The notes below the pieces were generated by a model. The model was not told the origin of the DNA, made no database searches, and saw nothing but the letters and a program-made list of their open reading frames with translations. Both the position numbers and the translations under genes were made by a program. This document shows positions 23,931 through 36,277 of a DNA stretch of 64,000 nucleotides, piece by piece (the stretch's first letter is position 1; each line of letters opens with the position of its first letter). Source of the stretch: Metallyticus violacea (lineage: Eukaryota > Arthropoda > Insecta > Mantodea > Metallyticidae); contig CM060833.1 in NCBI GenBank assembly GCA_030762175.1, positions 154,417,501 through 154,481,500 of the forward strand. Direction: 5' to 3'.

Positions 23931-24844
23931 TACTGAGAGAAGTGTTTATTATGAGCGAAAGCTGAAGTAGTACATGCTCACCCCTCAGTCATACGCTTGC
24001 TAAATTGGTTTAAAGACAATGTGGAAATAACTTTGACGTGAAATCTTGTGTTAACAGCATGGTGGGAGTGTTCATGGTAAAATTAAATTTCACTCTGCGT
24101 ATACCATTTCCTATTAATTCTCCCAGAACGCTTTATGAAAAATAATTCCATGAAATCCCTTTTTCCCTTCTTCTGTAGCTGATGACCGCGTGATATAAAT
24201 AGGAATTAATGTTTTATTCATATTTTCTTTGTGATCTGCGTTACATGTGCGATGGACAAGAGGAGAATTTTTAAAATTTCTGTGCCGTCAGCATGAGTGG
24301 TACATTAATCACTCAAAGAAAGAATTGGCACGTTCTTGGATATATTAATAAGTTCCCTTCAAACCTAAGTCCCTACGGGGATTTTCCACTTGAATCTGAT
24401 AAAATTTTATTCATTTTCACATTTTCTTTATTTTTATGAATAACATACTTAAATATAAAGTCCAATTATAAAATAAATTATATATAAATCATCACCGTCT
24501 TTCTGTCAATTCTAACGTCCTTTCACTGATTAAGAAAGGAAACTATGTGATTTTTCTTTTTATTAAAATAAAATATTTTATGTTGTCATTTAATAAATTT
24601 GCATGACTTAATTTATAATAAACGTATTCGATACATGTACAATACTTTCTATCCCAGTATTTAAACGACAGCATGTTGGGTTTGGTTCAGTACTAAGCGA
24701 GTCGCTCAGCACATTTGCTACTAGCTCTTAGCGACTGCCCGAACTAAAGGCCACAATTTTAACTCTCAGGACTACTTGCTGTTGACATGCTTTCTTTTAA
24801 TTGAGATATGGGTGCCTTAACATGGAGATGAAGAAGAAAGGAGA
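23931..24844. other. No recognised feature
   Basis: AT-rich with no recognisable motif. Confidence 0.5.
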
Positions 24845-24854
24845 AGAAAGGAGC

Positions 24855-25152
24855 GATTTTTTTTTTTTTTTTATGTATGGATGCTCTTTAACAGCTCAGG
24901 TCATCAGCGTCCCATTCAACTCAGGGCGTGAAACGGCCGACAAATTTTGCTCAGAGCCCTCTCTTTCAGGCTTGAGGTTCTTTTTCGTGTCGTAAATGTA
25001 CGACACGGGACCCACGGCTTTACTTCCCTTCCGAAGAAAGCCATACTTAGGATTTTTACGTCCGAAAAAATCCATCGTTCCTGGCCGGGTTCGAACCCGC
25101 GATTTTGGGTTTAGGAGGCAAGTATGGTAACCACTACACCACCAGGACTGAC
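24855..25152 (-). mobile_element. SINE B, copy 5
   Basis: Full length with an intact box B (GGTTCGAACCC) and a T-run (A-tail) at the left. Perfect 10-bp flanks AGAAAGGAGC lie at 24845-24854 and 25153-25162. Confidence 0.95.
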
Positions 25153-25162
25153 AGAAAGGAGC

Positions 25163-25850
25163 AAGTGTAAAAGAAGAAGTTGGTGATAATTATATCAATG
25201 ATTGCAAAACAATAACTAACAGCATAACAATTAGAGAGAAAGAAAGTGGGGGAAGGAGAAGAGGAAAGAAGACCGAGTGAAGAGTAAAGATAGAGGAAAG
25301 GAGTGATAATCGATCATAAATATCATTAACACGTCACCAATAACTACTCAACCATTTAACTAGTAAAGAAGTAAGAAGACCGAGAGTAGACATGGTTGTT
25401 ATAGTAAATAACATACTACAAAAGGAGGAGATAAATGGAGGGGAGGTAAGGATCACGGAGAAGAGAGAGTCGTGGGTAAGCGATACAAGAAGAAGGAAAT
25501 AGTGATAATTAAAAAGGGGATAGTAAAAGTGTTTAAGTGTTTAATGAGTGAGTGATAAATAGTAATGAAATACCAGATAAGTTATATAAACGATGAAAGT
25601 AAATTGAAGAGTAGCTAGTAAGGATTATATGTGCAAATAGTATTAGTGACAGAATAGCAAGCACTTAAAGTGAATACTCAATGTATTAAGTGAACTAAGT
25701 TAGGGAAAGTAGAGTTCAAACATGTATTAATATTGTAAGTTTAAGAATACATAAACATTAAAACCTAAAGATAAATAATTATTTAAATAAGAAGTGAACA
25801 CAGAATGTGGAACTAAAAGTAAAATAGTAAATTAAATTCTCTTAGATAGC
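25163..25850. other. Purine-rich plus strand segment
   Basis: Over about 690 bp the plus strand is strongly biased to A and G (for example GGGGGAAGGAGAAGAGGAAA), with very few C. No frame longer than a few dozen codons is present. It lies between SINE B copy 5 and a hairpin cluster. It could be an untranslated part of an element or a decayed purine tract. Confidence 0.5.
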
Positions 25851-25857
25851 AGCACCC

Positions 25858-25938
25858 TGACCGTTCGATTTCCAACGGTCAATTTAGTTCTTGTAGTTAG
25901 CTGGTTACCAGCTAATGGTAACTACTGGCCCCTAGTAG
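25858..25938. other. Cluster of three short hairpins
   Basis: There are three inverted repeats in 81 bp. TGACCGTT/AACGGTCA has an 8-nt loop; TTAGCTGG/CCAGCTAA has a 3-nt loop; CTACT/AGTAG has a short C-rich loop. The stems are perfect. They may mark a structured RNA end or a transposon terminus, but no gene is attached. Confidence 0.6.
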
Positions 25939-26139
25939 CAAGTAAATTATTAAATTACTTAAAAATTGTTTGATTCTATGTTCTATTTAGTTTATAATTG
26001 TATTATATTTTATTTTTATAGATTACGATTTGTAAAATGTATTATGTATAATGAAATAATTTTTAATAAATAATAAAATTTGGAATATACGTCCCGATAT
26101 AGTCAACAAGGTACCGGAATGGAGTGTTGAAGATTTTAT

Positions 26140-27030
26140 TTTATTTTTTATAGCATAACGATGTATTAGATTTGATTAACGCGGAGTTTTCGCCATCTGA
26201 GGCTGTTAATAGATATGGTGGCATACCAGAACGAACTTGGAGGCGTTGGGTTCAGCAATACAGGGAAGACTGGCAGGTATAATAGCGATAAAGTAAATAA
26301 CTTTCTACTTGAGAGAACGATGAACATCTTAGCAGAGATAGAAAGAAGGCCCTTTTCATCCGCTGCCCAACTGAAGGCGGCTTGTCGCTTTCCCGGTTCT
26401 TTACAGACCGTTACAGTCGCTGTTAGGTTTAGGCAACTACTTAGCTGCGAGTAAGGAGATCCTGTGTGATAAACAGGTCGTGGACTTTATTGCATACGTC
26501 ATCGACGCTAGGAACATGCAATTGGCTGAGAGTAGTCCTCGTGGACGAAGCTGTAGTGCAGTTGTCTTCATAATGAGCGCCTGTGCTGACCAATGATCAC
26601 CGATATCTTGCTCAAGTATTCGCGTAAGCGTCTCGTGTTGGGGCTGGATTTCGTTCGAAGGTTGTTAAACGATTACCTGAAGGGTTAAAGAGTTTGGGCT
26701 ATTGTGACTTTTTGGAACTCATTTTAGCCCCAAATGTCAGAGAAAGTCATCCCGATGGAATAATCCTGCAGAGTAACCATAGCGTTCACAAGTCAAGGAG
26801 GATTCAGCGTTGGTTTGATAGGCAAGAGCACATCTCACCCTCCCAAATTACCTGAAGTAAATCCTATTGAGAATGCTTGGGCAGAAATAAAGGAGACTCT
26901 TCGAGATTTGCGTCTACCATTTCCCATTACGTCTGTCAAGCTATGGCGCAGAGTAGAAGACGCGTGGAATTCCCTCGCAGAAAAGCCAAATTATTTTCGC
27001 CGGCTAGTAGACTCCAGCCGAAAATAACTA
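26140..27030 (+). pseudogene. Tc1-like DDE transposase relic
   Basis: The N-terminal part reads EAVNRYGGIPERTWRRWVQQ, a plausible helix-turn-helix. The C-terminal part (frame from 26815) reads LPEVNPIENAWAEIKETL and LWRRVEDAWNSLAEKPNYFRRLVDS, the region around the third acidic residue and the tail of Tc1-like transposases (usually PDLNPIENLW...). The E of IENAW is present. The middle is full of stops, and the first two aspartates cannot be placed with confidence. Terminal repeats were not found. Confidence 0.75.
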
Positions 27031-27311
27031 ATAACGGTTTCGAGCATGAAGGATATTGGACTAAGTTTTTTTTATTTGTTTTTATATTTATCTTAATTGT
27101 CAATTGTCACCAAAATCTGTCTCAAATATAAACATTTAATTTTTAAGGTAAATCTGTGAAGATACATGTTAAAACCACAAGCATAGAAACGTCTTCTTTT
27201 ATTTAAAAACTAACGCTATACCCAGTTGCTGATTATGTAAACAACGAAAATAATTTTGAAAATATGTAGAAATTGTGCGAGATTTGAATTCGCATTACCT
27301 GATTTATAATA

Positions 27312-28191
27312 CAGAGGGTGCAAAAAAAAAATGTATACACACTTCAAGGAAAAAAAAAACTGAGTTATCATAACAAAACTGAATTCACACTAACAGAAAA
27401 TGATGAGCACTAATCATCTTAGACTTTTAGCCTTTTACAGTTACAACAGTTGCCCAAAAAGCCCACCATCGGCGTTGATATACTTCTGAATATGTTGAAC
27501 TACTGATTGAGCAACGTTTGCGAAAGTGTCCTCAGCGATTGCAGCACATGCCGTTTCAATTTCTTCCCGAAGTGTTGTCAGTGTAGCTGGTTTTCTACGG
27601 TATACAACATCCTTAAGAGTTCCCCATAGGTAGAAGTCCGACGGAGTTAGATCAGGAGAACGCGGTGAAAACTCAATCGGACCTCTTCGTCCTATCCAGT
27701 GCCTAGGATAGTGTCTTGGATCCAGTGCACAAGCTTATTGCTGTGCCAGGTCTCCCAGATCTGCCCTTGTGAACATCGCATACGGTACCATGAGTCTCAA
27801 ATTTGTCTCGTATGAGTACAATTGTTGCTCGCGTTGGCGGTTCTGTTCTGTACACACGTCTCCATTGCCTTTGAACTTGAACAACGTTCTCGATTTTCCA
27901 ATACGACTTCAAAATTGCTTTCCGCTGTTCAAACAATAATCTTGGTTCCATTTTGTTGAAGCAACGCTAGCATAACATATTGTGTGTCTCATTAATTTAC
28001 AGAACATGATACGATAATCTTGGCTTCATTTGTTGATTGTTGATTTACCTGTCACGTAGCAACGCTATCATAATGTATGCGAGTCACATCTGTTTACAGA
28101 ACACATTGCTATTGTTTTTCGGTTCAACTTTGAAATATATTAAATAGATATCCACTGTGAAAGTGTGTATTCATTTTTTTGGCACCCTCGG
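27312..28191 (-). mobile_element. T element, copy 3
   Basis: Complete ends (CAGAGGGTGC... and ...GGCACCCTCGG) with TA on both sides. It has the best N-terminus of the family: MEPRLLFEQRKAILKSYW, then VQVQRQWRRVYRTEPPTRAT and DVHKGRSGRPGTA, the DUF4817-type helix-turn-helix region. After a deletion it resumes at PRSPDLTPSDFYLWG and ends EDTFANVAQSVVQ... The middle third with the first two catalytic aspartates is missing. Two tandem units lie upstream of the ATG (about 27950-28100). Confidence 0.93.
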
Positions 28192-29237
28192 TATAATGTA
28201 CATATCAAGTAATATCTTTAACCGCCCGGACACTTCGAGGTTGGAACATCTTTTCGATACGCTTTTACATTAAAAACGGCTGCTGACTGTATTCCATTTA
28301 ATCAATGAAAATCCAATCCATCTTTGTATTTCTGATTTTGATGAAGAAAGTGATAAAATTGCATGGTTTACATGAAGAAACAAGTGTATAATTGAAGGTT
28401 AACTTACGTCAATACTACTCGCATCACATACAATGTAAGAGCATTGCTTTAAAGCAGCGAGCCTGTCTGCGACTGCGGTCATTCATTATTTGAGAAAGTT
28501 TACGTAAGCAATCCATCAGAATTATGTGTGATATCCACTCCGAGATCTCTTGCGAGTGTAAACCAACGGTCGTTTGTCATATGCGAACACGGAAGTCTTT
28601 AACCTTGCAACGTTTTCTATAAGCCGGAAACCCAGTAATACGTTTCGCCTTTACTGGAACAATATTTCAACTTGGTATGTAAAGTTTGCACATTTCAAGT
28701 AGCTTTCCTTCACTGTGTTTTCTGTTATTCAAAAAAAATAAATTACATTACTGAAATCATAACCGATTAATTCATATCTAAGTACGCATTTCTATTTCAG
28801 AGATTTTCATTTTTTATATCAGCCTCATAATTTATTACCCTGTTTTTTTATCTTTAATAAGAATAATAACCAAGGATATAGAGGGATTTTATACTTATAT
28901 ATTATAGATTAAACCGTATATTTTACTAAAGGCTCATATCCTGAGCAGAAAATTGCTATTTCTTTTAATAAATATTGTGAAATATAGGGTCAGTTCGCAG
29001 TTTTAATGTACACATTAAGACCTTCGTTCAATATTGATATCATTATACTTTAGAGGGGTTTTATTTTCATATGCGTTTGTTTAACTCTCCTTGCTATGGT
29101 AAAAGTGTTATGCTTATGTAATTAAATGTGGTTTAGAATTTTATAAACAATTGTGTTAAGAATTGTTTTGCTTTTACTGCATTATTACAAATGCAATAGA
29201 CAATGCCCCCCGTGCACTGAGATTTCAAATGTTACAT
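28192..29237. other. No recognised feature
   Basis: AT-rich. A plus-strand reading near 28440-28660 stays open with few stops, but no family is recognised. Confidence 0.45.
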
Positions 29238-29248
29238 GGATGAGAAAT

Positions 29249-29536
29249 AATTTTTTTATTTGTTTTATTTACGGACGCTCTTTAACATCTCAGGTCATCA
29301 ACGTCCCATTCTATTCAGGACGTGAAACGGCCGACAAATTTTGCTCAGAGGCCTCTTCTTTCAGGCTTTTTTTTCGTGCCGTAAATGTACGACACGGGAC
29401 CCACGGGTTTACTTCCCTTCCGAAGGAAGCCATAATTAGAATTTTTACGCCCGAAAAAAAAAGTCATCGATGCTGGCCGGGTTTGAACCTGCGATCTTGG
29501 GTTTAGGAGGCAAGTATGGTTACCTCCAAGACCGAG
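29249..29536 (-). mobile_element. SINE B, copy 6
   Basis: Flanked by GGATGAGAAAT at 29238-29248 and 29537-29547. The head end is altered: after GGTTACC the usual ACTACACCACCAGGACC is replaced by TCCAAGACCGA, a small deletion in box A. Confidence 0.93.
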
Positions 29537-29537
29537 G

Positions 29538-30010
29538 GATGAGAAATGAACCCTGTTATGTGAAATAATTTTGTAAACTGGTGAACAAATTTGAGGAAAT
29601 GGTGCAGTTATCGATAAAATGCGATCATTAGATAACGAAGTGCGTGTACCTCTAGATTGACCAAAAATCCAGGAAGTCAATGAAAATTCTGCATATAATG
29701 TTTGTAGTGCTAATAAAGTTGCAAAGCGTTTGTGGATAAGTTATTCAAATGAAAATGTATTTTGAAATCAATGAACAAGATAAGCAGATTGTTTCACATT
29801 CGCTTTGCAAATGTTAGCAGAAATTCGAAATAAGAAAAGTACAAAGTCTTGTGTACAGACGAGGCACAATTAGAACTAAATGGAGTCTTTAATGCTCGCA
29901 ATTGTAGAGTATGGGCGGAAAATAATCCGAAAAATATTGTACAACAAGCATTAGAAGATGCCAAGGTGGATGTGTGCCTGCTTTCTCTTTCACCTAGATT
30001 CATGTAGTAT
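29538..30010 (+). pseudogene. DUF4817-type transposase relic D2
   Basis: Successive frames read LVNKFEETGAVIDKMRSLDN, then LAEIRNKK, and YTDEAQLELNGVFNARNC followed by RVWAENNPKNIVQQALEDAK. The DEAQ..LNG..N..N.R.WA.ENP pattern is the block after the first catalytic aspartate in insect DUF4817/Tc3-like transposases. The second half is absent. The adjacent SINE B copy 6 inserted at its 5' edge. Confidence 0.78.
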
Positions 30011-30234
30011 GAATGCCCTGAATTCAAATATGTTTTTAGTTTTACTTTTCAGGTCTAGGGTTTTAAATAGTCATATCAAATGTAATAATGTACCTATATT
30101 TGTATGAAATATTAAATTTTAAGACATTTAGCTCAGATAAAACTGTTTTTGTAGTTTAGTTTTAACTTAAATATTAATAAATATTAGGGAGAAATAAACT
30201 TTTTTCGAAGTTCTGATATGTCCGTCACAAACAC

Positions 30235-30835
30235 CAACAGTAATCAGCCATCATTTACACGTCCCAATGGTTTGATAGTGATTTCCATTGTTTTAATGTC
30301 TTTATGAAACCGCCATCTTGTTCTTCACTCATTGCACTAAGATTCGCAGGGAAGTAATCAACATGGCTGTTGATAAAATGCACCTTAACCCTCATTCTAC
30401 CCCTAGATTTCTAAAATATTGTAACATTTCCTCCACAATTTCTTTATTGTTTTCATATTTCTTGTTACAAAGTTAGTTTTCGGTCACTTTTGATTGCCAA
30501 CCTTGCTGACTTTTCTAACTCGGACATCGACGAGGAAAGGTCTCATCCTGCATAAGCTCACGAATCTGGGGGTGCATCGAAAATACCTGCTGCTATCTTA
30601 GCTTCAGTTTTCTGTGGGAACTTTGTAACAAGAAGGTTGAAGCAATCACTATCCTTATTCAGAGTAGTAACAAATTGCTTCATCAGGCCTAAGTTAATAT
30701 GACGTGTTGGAAGGAGGACATTAGAAGGAGAAACCAAAGGTACATACTTAACATTTTTCTTCAGGTACTATATTGCTCCTTTGTGGCCAATTTTTTCTGA
30801 TCCAGTGTTCTGATTTAGCCCTATTGTTTCATTAA
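30235..30835 (-). pseudogene. Relic of dispersed arthropod GLMKxFV protein family
   Basis: The minus-strand translation reads NVLLPTRHINLGLMKQFV, then CFNLLVTKFPQKTEAKIAAG, IFDAPPDS, RVKVHFINSHVDYFPANL, SAMSEEQDGGFIK and MMADYCWCL. This matches a protein that I know as highly multicopy and mostly unnamed in arthropod and some other animal genomes (PPLHIKLGLMKxFV... DYFPxNLxxxSEEQGERFHQD... MMADYCW). Its copy number suggests a mobile-element origin; no enzymatic role is known to me. Stops and frameshifts are present throughout. Confidence 0.75.
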
Positions 30836-31398
30836 TAAAGTGAACTATTTAGGAGTTTGTTTAAATCTTTCAGAATATTAATTTTATGTATTTTCTCAAT
30901 AAAAATTATAAAACTTGTTATTTTCCATAATATTGATCTCTGAAAAACTTTAGTCTGATGAAACAAAACTAAGGTTGGTATGTGAGATTACATGCCGTAA
31001 AAATATGAATAGTTTTCATTCAACAAAAATTGTGCAGACCAGTTTAATCATTTATAATAATGATATTTTAATAATTGAAGAGGTTACCCTAAGGAATTCA
31101 GCTAACAAATCTCATTCATCACTCTTACTGCAATTTGAAAATGTCCATTTAGCTTAGGTGAGCACTAGTCGGTTGGCAAAAGCCGCCCATTTCCCAAATT
31201 TGTTCTTCTACTGTCACAACATGTTCAATGCACTTTTTATTACGAGTGTGGAATAATTTTGGGAAAAATTATTTAAAATTTTTTATAACTATATTTTTTT
31301 CTCATTCGTACTTAGAGCCTTACCTCTTTTGTGTTTAATAATTATTGGAATTGAACCTTCACCATGATGTACCATTTTGTTACATTTATTAACAACTA
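30836..31398. other. No recognised feature
   Basis: AT-rich. The 60-codon frame at 30975 has no recognisable motif. Confidence 0.5.
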
Positions 31399-31410
31399 TG
31401 ACTTTATTCT

Positions 31411-31693
31411 CTATTTTTAATCATGTTTAACGTCCTTTTTTACTACTGAGGGCACCACAGGCGGTGGACACTGATGAAACATGGAGATGAAATGATAAAC
31501 TGGGAAAGGATTTTTTAAGGAAGGGAACGTTCCAGGCCTAAGTTTAGAGTACCTCCCCGGAATTGGCCGTTTATGAGGACTGAGGAAAACCTGGAAAAAA
31601 TTCCATCAGGGAGGACGGTCCTGGCGGGATTCGAACCGCAGACCTCCCTCTCAAGAGTCCGCGCCTTAACGACCTCGGCCACACGTGCCGGTT
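31411..31693 (-). mobile_element. SINE A, copy 6
   Basis: Full length with a perfect 12-bp duplication TGACTTTATTCT at 31399-31410 and 31694-31705. Confidence 0.96.
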
Positions 31694-31902
31694 TGACTTT
31701 ATTCTAATAAGAATGAATAATACTGTGGATGTTTATAAATATATGAAATGTTAGTTATATACAAATATAATTACATTTTGTATCAATTTTTACGTAATAT
31801 GCATGCTGTGCACTACTTTTGTGTGAGTAGAATGGCACGCGGTCAAAGCCACGTGGTTAATGTTTACATTATGACTCTTTGTAGGAATTTTTTTTTTTTG
31901 AA

Positions 31903-32022
31903 TGATTTATTTATGGACGCTCTTTAACAGCTCAGGTCATCAGCGTGCCATTCAACTCAGGGCGTGAAACGGCCGACAAATTTTGCTCAGAGGCCTCTCT
32001 TTCAGGCTTGAGGTTCTTTTTC
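31903..32022 (-). mobile_element. SINE B, copy 7, 3' half only
   Basis: Runs from the TTATTTATGGACGCTC tail through GGCTTGAGGTTCTTT and stops, so box A, box B and the first half of the body are missing. This is a 5'-truncated insertion. Confidence 0.9.
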
Positions 32023-34559
32023 CTTTCTTTTTCTTTTTTGCAGTTATAGGAATTATTAAATTAAGCACAGAATTTCTCAAATACATTTATGATGATATGA
32101 ATTCTCCAAATGCTCACATTTGTGATTTGTCATCAGCTTTTTAGGGTATACAGAACATTCAAACTCCTACAATCATGTAGTAATAATGCACTAATGTGTG
32201 AGTGCTTTGCTAGAACGCGTGAGATGACGTCAGAGAAGCAACAATTATGAAAAGGTTAGGCTTAAGCAGCGAGTGAGCGTAGCTTTAGTTAAATAATGAA
32301 CTACGAATGAGTTTTTTTCCCCCAGCGTTAATACGCGGAGCAAGCATAGCTAACGAATTTTCGCAGGCTTATGTCTAACCCGTTAAAAGTTACCCTAGTA
32401 GACTTGGGCCATAAATGTTAATAGTGGAAACACACCAGCGTATTTACCGTGGGTATAATACCCGGTACAGCTCTGTAGTGTAAGTTAGGCAGATTCTGGG
32501 AGAAATTGGGCCTTAAATATATGATCAGTATGGTAGCGTTCTTTCTGCAAACTTTCGGAAATGAAGTAACGCTATGCTTCAGAGCGCCCCCTTTTCTCTT
32601 TATTTTGTGCGTGCACATTATCCCTGTAAACATCGACGTTATACAGTTTGCAGCAATCAGACACTTGTGTTGTTCCTGGGAAAACGCACCGTGCTTCTAA
32701 ATTTGATCATGAGAATATTTCCCTGGAGTTTATAAGAAAATACTTTAGAGTTTATATCAAGAGATAAACATAAGAAAACTTTAGGACAAAACGGCTTACT
32801 TCTATTACAATTGTTGATTATTTTCTAGACCTTGGTTTATTTAGTGGAATGGTGGGCGATATATATTGTAGGTATACAATATGTGCAATATTATTTGAAA
32901 AGTGTTAATTAATTATAGCAGTGCTGTAATGATAAAATTGTTCGAGAAATACATATGTTAAATAGAGATTAAAATTTAATGCGAATAAAAAATTTTATTT
33001 GTTAATACATACGAATAAAATCTCTAATTATCCTATAACGGCTCAGGTGGTAAAGCATTCGGGCTCTCAAATATTTGTTCTTTGTTTCAATAGTTTGCAG
33101 CTATGTCAGCGTTTACAGCATGGGGATAAAGCCTTCTATTATATAAGTATGGGCAAGCTTCATTTTGGGCCCTCTCATAAGACTTCGTTTTAAGTGTCTG
33201 TCGTTTTACTCGATTGTCATGCAGTTAATTCCTAAAATATTTGTGTTTTACTGTTGAATGATACCTTCTGCGTGGGCTTGGGTTCTTATTTTTGCATTAG
33301 AAGGCCTATGTCTGACAGAAAACGCATACTTTTGAGACTATGTCAGTTATAGTTACGGCACTTTCGCATAGTATCCCATCCGAACTCAGGGGCCAATGAC
33401 GAATCACCTGGCAGAGGAAGAAGTTTTCATTGGTTGAAACAGAAAGCGCAATATTAAAGGTAGGCCTTATTAATTATATCACTTTAACACGTGAAACTTA
33501 AAATTATAATTTCTAGTTATATTTTGCTATTCACTATTTAAATTGTTTGTTGCAATGTATTTATTATACCACTGTTGACATAAACTGTGTAAGGCCTATC
33601 TGTCAGTTAAGAATGGATTATAAGAAGTAGAGGGCTTAGAGGGCTTCCTACGAAATTCAATTTAGAACAAACAGTTTATGTATTTTAACATTTCTCTGCT
33701 CTAAATTGATCCAATGAGAATGGCTATGATAACTAGTAACCTATATTTTTAATTGGCCTGTGAAAAAGAGATAAATAAACTAAATGATATGCCTGAAAAT
33801 TTAAACTATTCATAATCCACAGATCTGCATTTCTATTTCTTTTCTTTCAATTATGAACGTGCATTTAGTTATCTTACAGTAGCATGCTGCATTTTTAAAT
33901 TATTTTTTCTGCAATAGTGGCATTGCAAATGAACTATATGACTATGGCAAACTATTTCTATATAAAAAAATTTCAAAACCCCTTCACTAATTACATACAT
34001 TCATCAAAATTTTGAAAGAAATGGCAAATGTATTCGATAATAAGCGCAGAGTATACAGTAATACGTAATAATATTGTAAGTATAATACACTTAGTAATAG
34101 TCACTGCTAAATACAACGTAGGCATTTGACAAATATTTTATTACATTTCATAAGTTATTTTGAATGCAGTTTATGTGTCAAATTAAACCTTAAATGATAT
34201 ATAACGAAACGCCTTTCTTTCCTTGTTGTACAACCAAATGCACAACACCCAGGCATATTAATTAAATTAAAATAACATTTTAAAAGTGCTCTTCATATAA
34301 GCATATGGCACAACACAGACACCAGGCCCAAAATGGCGGCTGATGCTGGCGAACCAATCAAGGAGCTCGGTAGTCGGCAAAACGTGTCCATACGTATAAT
34401 GGAGGGATTTACATGGAGAAAGTATTAAGGTAAACGCTTTTGTACTCTGGAATATCAGCAATTTCGGTCCACCATTTCTGCACGAAATTTGGAAAATATT
34501 TTCCTTCCGACAATTCCATTCGCAGATTTACGTATTTCATGGAGAAGATGTGCTTGTGT
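32023..34559. other. No gene seen; one weak tRNA-like head
   Basis: About 2.5 kb of AT-rich sequence. At 33042-33095 CGGCTCAGGTGGTAAAGC followed by a degenerate TTTGTTTCAATAG resembles a SINE tRNA head (boxes A and B), but no body could be matched. Short frames elsewhere are unrecognised. Confidence 0.4.
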
Positions 34560-35275
34560 AAAGGAAAAATCACAGAATGTCCCTTTGTGTTGGGGGAAAG
34601 AGTAGGCTAGTTTAGAGAAGCTTACCAACGCAGCCCTAGGAAATCTACTGCAAGGGGCAACAGGGAACTGGGCATACAGTAGTTTGGCGTGTGTTACAAA
34701 AGCGCCTAAGAATGAAGTCCAGTCACCTTGAACTGCATCATGCTTTAATACATAGTGACATTTATCGCATTACTGCAGCGGAAGGAAGTAGGTGATTTTT
34801 ACTGATGAATCGATCTTTTATTTAAGTGTAAAAGTCAATGAACATGGGGCTCGCATAGGGGAGATAGAAAACGTCAACTTTCCGAAAATTAATGTGTTCT
34901 GTGCTATTTCCAAGACCCGTTTTTCTTTGTCGAAGGGATAGCGAAGGGGCTGACTTATCTGCATTTGATCATTGAATGGCTGCAACCACAGTTAACTGAA
35001 GATAGACATGATTTCTTTTTGAAACAAACATCTCATTTCCAACAGGAGATCAGCAATTAGATGCTCCTGTCTTCGTCACCTCGGTTACTCGACCTTAACC
35101 CCTTGCAATTCTTTCTGTTAGGTTTCGTAAAGGTGCTGCTCTACCTGATATGAAGTGCATATTCAAATCATCACCGGTGACATCCGTGGGAAGAAATGGA
35201 CTATCGTGTTCATATGTGTAGAACGACAAAAGGTACAAACATTTAGCATTTGGGCCGCATGTAAAATAAAGTTTT
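34560..35275 (+). pseudogene. DUF4817-type transposase relic D3
   Basis: In order: QRSPRKSTARGNRELGIQ and VWRVLQKRLRMKSSHLELHH (second helix-turn-helix and linker); FTDESIFYLSVKVNEHGARI (first catalytic aspartate); NVFCAISKTRFFFVEGIAKG; YLHLIIEWLQPQLTEDRHDF; then SPRLLDLNPLQFFLLGFVK (the third site, normally PDLTPCDF) and MDYRVHMCRTTKG at the C-terminus. Synteny along the whole protein makes the assignment firm, though stops and frameshifts abound and the third D is lost. Terminal repeats are not visible. Confidence 0.85.
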
Positions 35276-35425
35276 TGAGTTTTTTTACGCAATAAAATAA
35301 ATTACTATCTTAATTGTTATTGTGCTATATGCAGGAATTTTTAAAACCCAGACATTAATTTTGTAAATTTCTACCTGTATTTCAATCGATCACATACGAT
35401 AATCTTCTTCAATGTAATAATGTTA

Positions 35426-36262
35426 CACAGGGTGACCCAATGGAATATGATGGTTTTCAGAACCTTCCTGTGAGATCTCATATAAAATCATATAAATATA
35501 CTTTTTCAAGGCCCAAGTAACACAGTGCAATTTATTAATCTGAACTTATTTTTTAAAAATCACAACCGGTCCTATGTAATATGATGGTTTTTAGAACGCT
35601 GCCGTTTCTAGCGATTTTGCATTACAGTAATGATAGTGTTTGCTATGTAACTAAGCGATTTTTTCTGCCCATTTAGTAAACAACACTGTTGATAATAGGA
35701 GGTTGAAAAACATGCATTCCATGTTGTTACAAGATTTATTGAACCCTCTACGTTCAGAGAAGATTTAGGGTAGAATTTAATGTACCGGAAATGCGGACTT
35801 TCAGATGAATGATAATGATGAAAATGAGTTTTTATTCCAGCAGGATGGTGCCACAGATCACATCGCTCGTGAAACAAACAACACTCTGCGTATTCTGTTT
35901 CCTGAACGCATAATTTCTCGATTTGCTGATATTGCCTGACCAGGGAGATCTGACGGCTGCATAATACAAGTGCACTGCGACAGGCCCCGGATCATCATGC
36001 AATTAAAAGAAAACATAATTCGTGAAATTAGGGATATTGATCACATTTTATTGCTGCGAGTTATAGTAAGCTTCCCAAGCTGATTACGCGAATGTGTTCG
36101 TTGTCATGGAGCCCAATTAAAAAATGTGTTTTTTAAAAATAAGTTCTGATTACTAAATGGCATTTTGCTACTTATTCTTTGAAAAAAAATTAAGTAATTC
36201 TATACGAGCGTCCCACAAGAAGGCTCTAAAAACCGTCATATTCCTTTTGGATCATCCTGAAG
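35426..36262 (+). mobile_element. DUF4817-type element D4
   Basis: The ends are ACAGGGTGACCCAATGGAAT on the left and, from the right, CTTCAGGATGATCCAAAAGG, partly inverted, each next to TA. The following ATGATGG/ATGACGG also match. The 837 bp held between them contain the second half of a transposase. Confidence 0.78.
35790..36140 (+). pseudogene. DUF4817-type transposase C-terminal half (D4)
   Basis: The frame reads EFLFQQDGATDHIARETNNT, LRILFPERIISRF, then a shifted and altered SPDLT region (TRSDGC), and further EIRDIDHILLLR and CVRCHGAQLKNV. FQQDGA-x-x-H is the block with the second catalytic aspartate and CxxCxGAxLxxV is a typical C-terminus of this transposase type. The first catalytic region is missing. 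Confidence 0.85.
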
Positions 36263-36277
36263 TATACAACAAACATA

